Below, in pieces: positions 30,178 through 30,569 of a DNA stretch of 30,569 nt. The DNA comes from Bacillota bacterium (GTDB lineage: Bacteria > Bacillota > UBA4882 > UBA8346), in the NCBI GenBank assembly GCA_023402395.1, contig JAEYGI010000024.1, forward strand, positions 1-30,569, given 5' to 3'. The notes under the pieces were generated by a model. That model made no database searches. It was not told the origin of the DNA and saw only the letters and a list, made by a program, of their open reading frames with translations. The position numbers were made by a program, and so were the translations under genes. Positions within the stretch are counted from its first letter, which is position 1. Each line of letters opens with the position of its first letter.

Positions 30178-30569
30178 CGTAATCTCCTCCTTTAAATTAA
30201 TTAGGCAAATTCCTAAAGATTAAAAACATTGATACGATAGAATTCAGGAGTCAGAAGCCGCCTCCGTAATTTTGTGAAGCCTGTGTAAGAACGGACTTAA
30301 TATGTATATTGTAAGTCCAATTTCGGCTTAGACCTATCTCTCGCTCTTCCCTGACAGGGCAATGTCAACAAGGGATCGTGGTAGAACTTTCCAGACCCAA
30401 CCCTAGCCCTTCCCCGGAGCAGCTGTTCAAGATGCGGTTCAAGGGGAAGGGTAACCCTAGACGCTGGTCTCTAAAAGCCTTTGGACCGCGAAGGTATCGG
30501 TTACTCTCCCACGCGGGGGAGAGCAAGAGAGAGGTCTAAGCCCAGAATTCGGCTTAATAATACCAACAT
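30178..30569. other. Non-coding region upstream of the LarA-like gene
   Basis: No gene with a ribosome site is visible. It contains a hairpin GGACTTA/TAAGTCC (30293-30299 and 30312-30318), a fragment of intergenic repeat E near 30240, and the inverted-repeat element 30325-30542. The promoter of the LarA/HAD operon should be here, but no clear hexamers were found. Confidence 0.6.
30325..30542. repeat. 218-bp element bounded by 23-bp inverted repeats
   Basis: GGCTTAGACCTATCTCTCGC plus TCT (30325-30347) pairs with 30520-30542 with two mismatches. Inside are CCCTGACAGGG (30350-30360), a perfect 9-bp pair CCCTTCCCC/GGGGAAGGG (30407-30415 and 30443-30451) flanked by two direct copies of AACCCTAG, and CTCTCCC/GGGAGAG near the right end. 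TTCGGCTTA recurs just beyond the right end (30548-30556). No transposase frame is present. Confidence 0.7.

Overview
This window looks like a chromosome segment from a pectin- and hemicellulose-degrading bacterium with a Bacillota-type gene style (strong AGGAGG ribosome sites, occasional TTG starts, tRNA genes with encoded CCA, and sugar-uptake and regulator genes of the Bacillus YesS / YteP-YtcP / LplA kind). It also encodes a predicted outer-membrane beta-barrel that ends in Phe, and its solute-binding protein lacks a lipobox Cys. Together these point to a diderm member of the Bacillota (Hydrogenispora/Limnochordia-like would fit). That placement is inference; no rRNA gene is present to settle it.

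Region 1 (1-8.0 kb) is housekeeping and intergenic repeats: a 21-bp satellite, a YgjP-type metalloprotease, three minus-strand tRNA genes (Arg-ACG, Ser-GCU, Ser-UGA) with visible promoters and terminators, a TSUP-family permease, a small zinc-ribbon protein, an unknown 204-aa protein, a 45-aa ORF translationally coupled to the CCA-adding enzyme, a four-BON-domain protein and a YaiI/YqxD protein.

Region 2 (8.1-17.6 kb, plus strand) is a sugar-uptake locus: two CUT1-type permeases without an ATPase, a membrane-bound YesS-like AraC regulator, a solute-binding protein and two tandem GH43 glycosidases. Region 3 (17.7-26.4 kb, minus strand) converges on it and reads, in transcription order: porin, large modular PL1-type pectate lyase, modular CE8 pectin methylesterase (lipoprotein), PL1 pectate lyase (lipoprotein). 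A workable reading is that the secreted esterase and lyases cut pectin, the porin admits oligomers across the outer membrane, the binding protein and permeases import them, GH43 enzymes trim arabinose/xylose side chains, and the YesS-like protein senses the process outside the membrane.

Region 4 (26.4-30.6 kb) has a long non-coding stretch with predicted RNA-like structure and another 21-bp satellite, a FlxA-like gene with a possible flagellar-sigma promoter, a HAD phosphatase and a LarA-family (nickel-pincer) racemase/epimerase homologue, then a 218-bp inverted-repeat-bounded element at the window end.

The least explained content is non-coding: (i) a two-hairpin intergenic element, about 145-180 bp, with three full copies, each in the same orientation upstream of a gene, and one deletion derivative; (ii) two unrelated satellite families that share an exact 21-bp period (two DNA helical turns, or heptapeptide codons) at four loci; (iii) a third intergenic repeat on both sides of the binding-protein gene.
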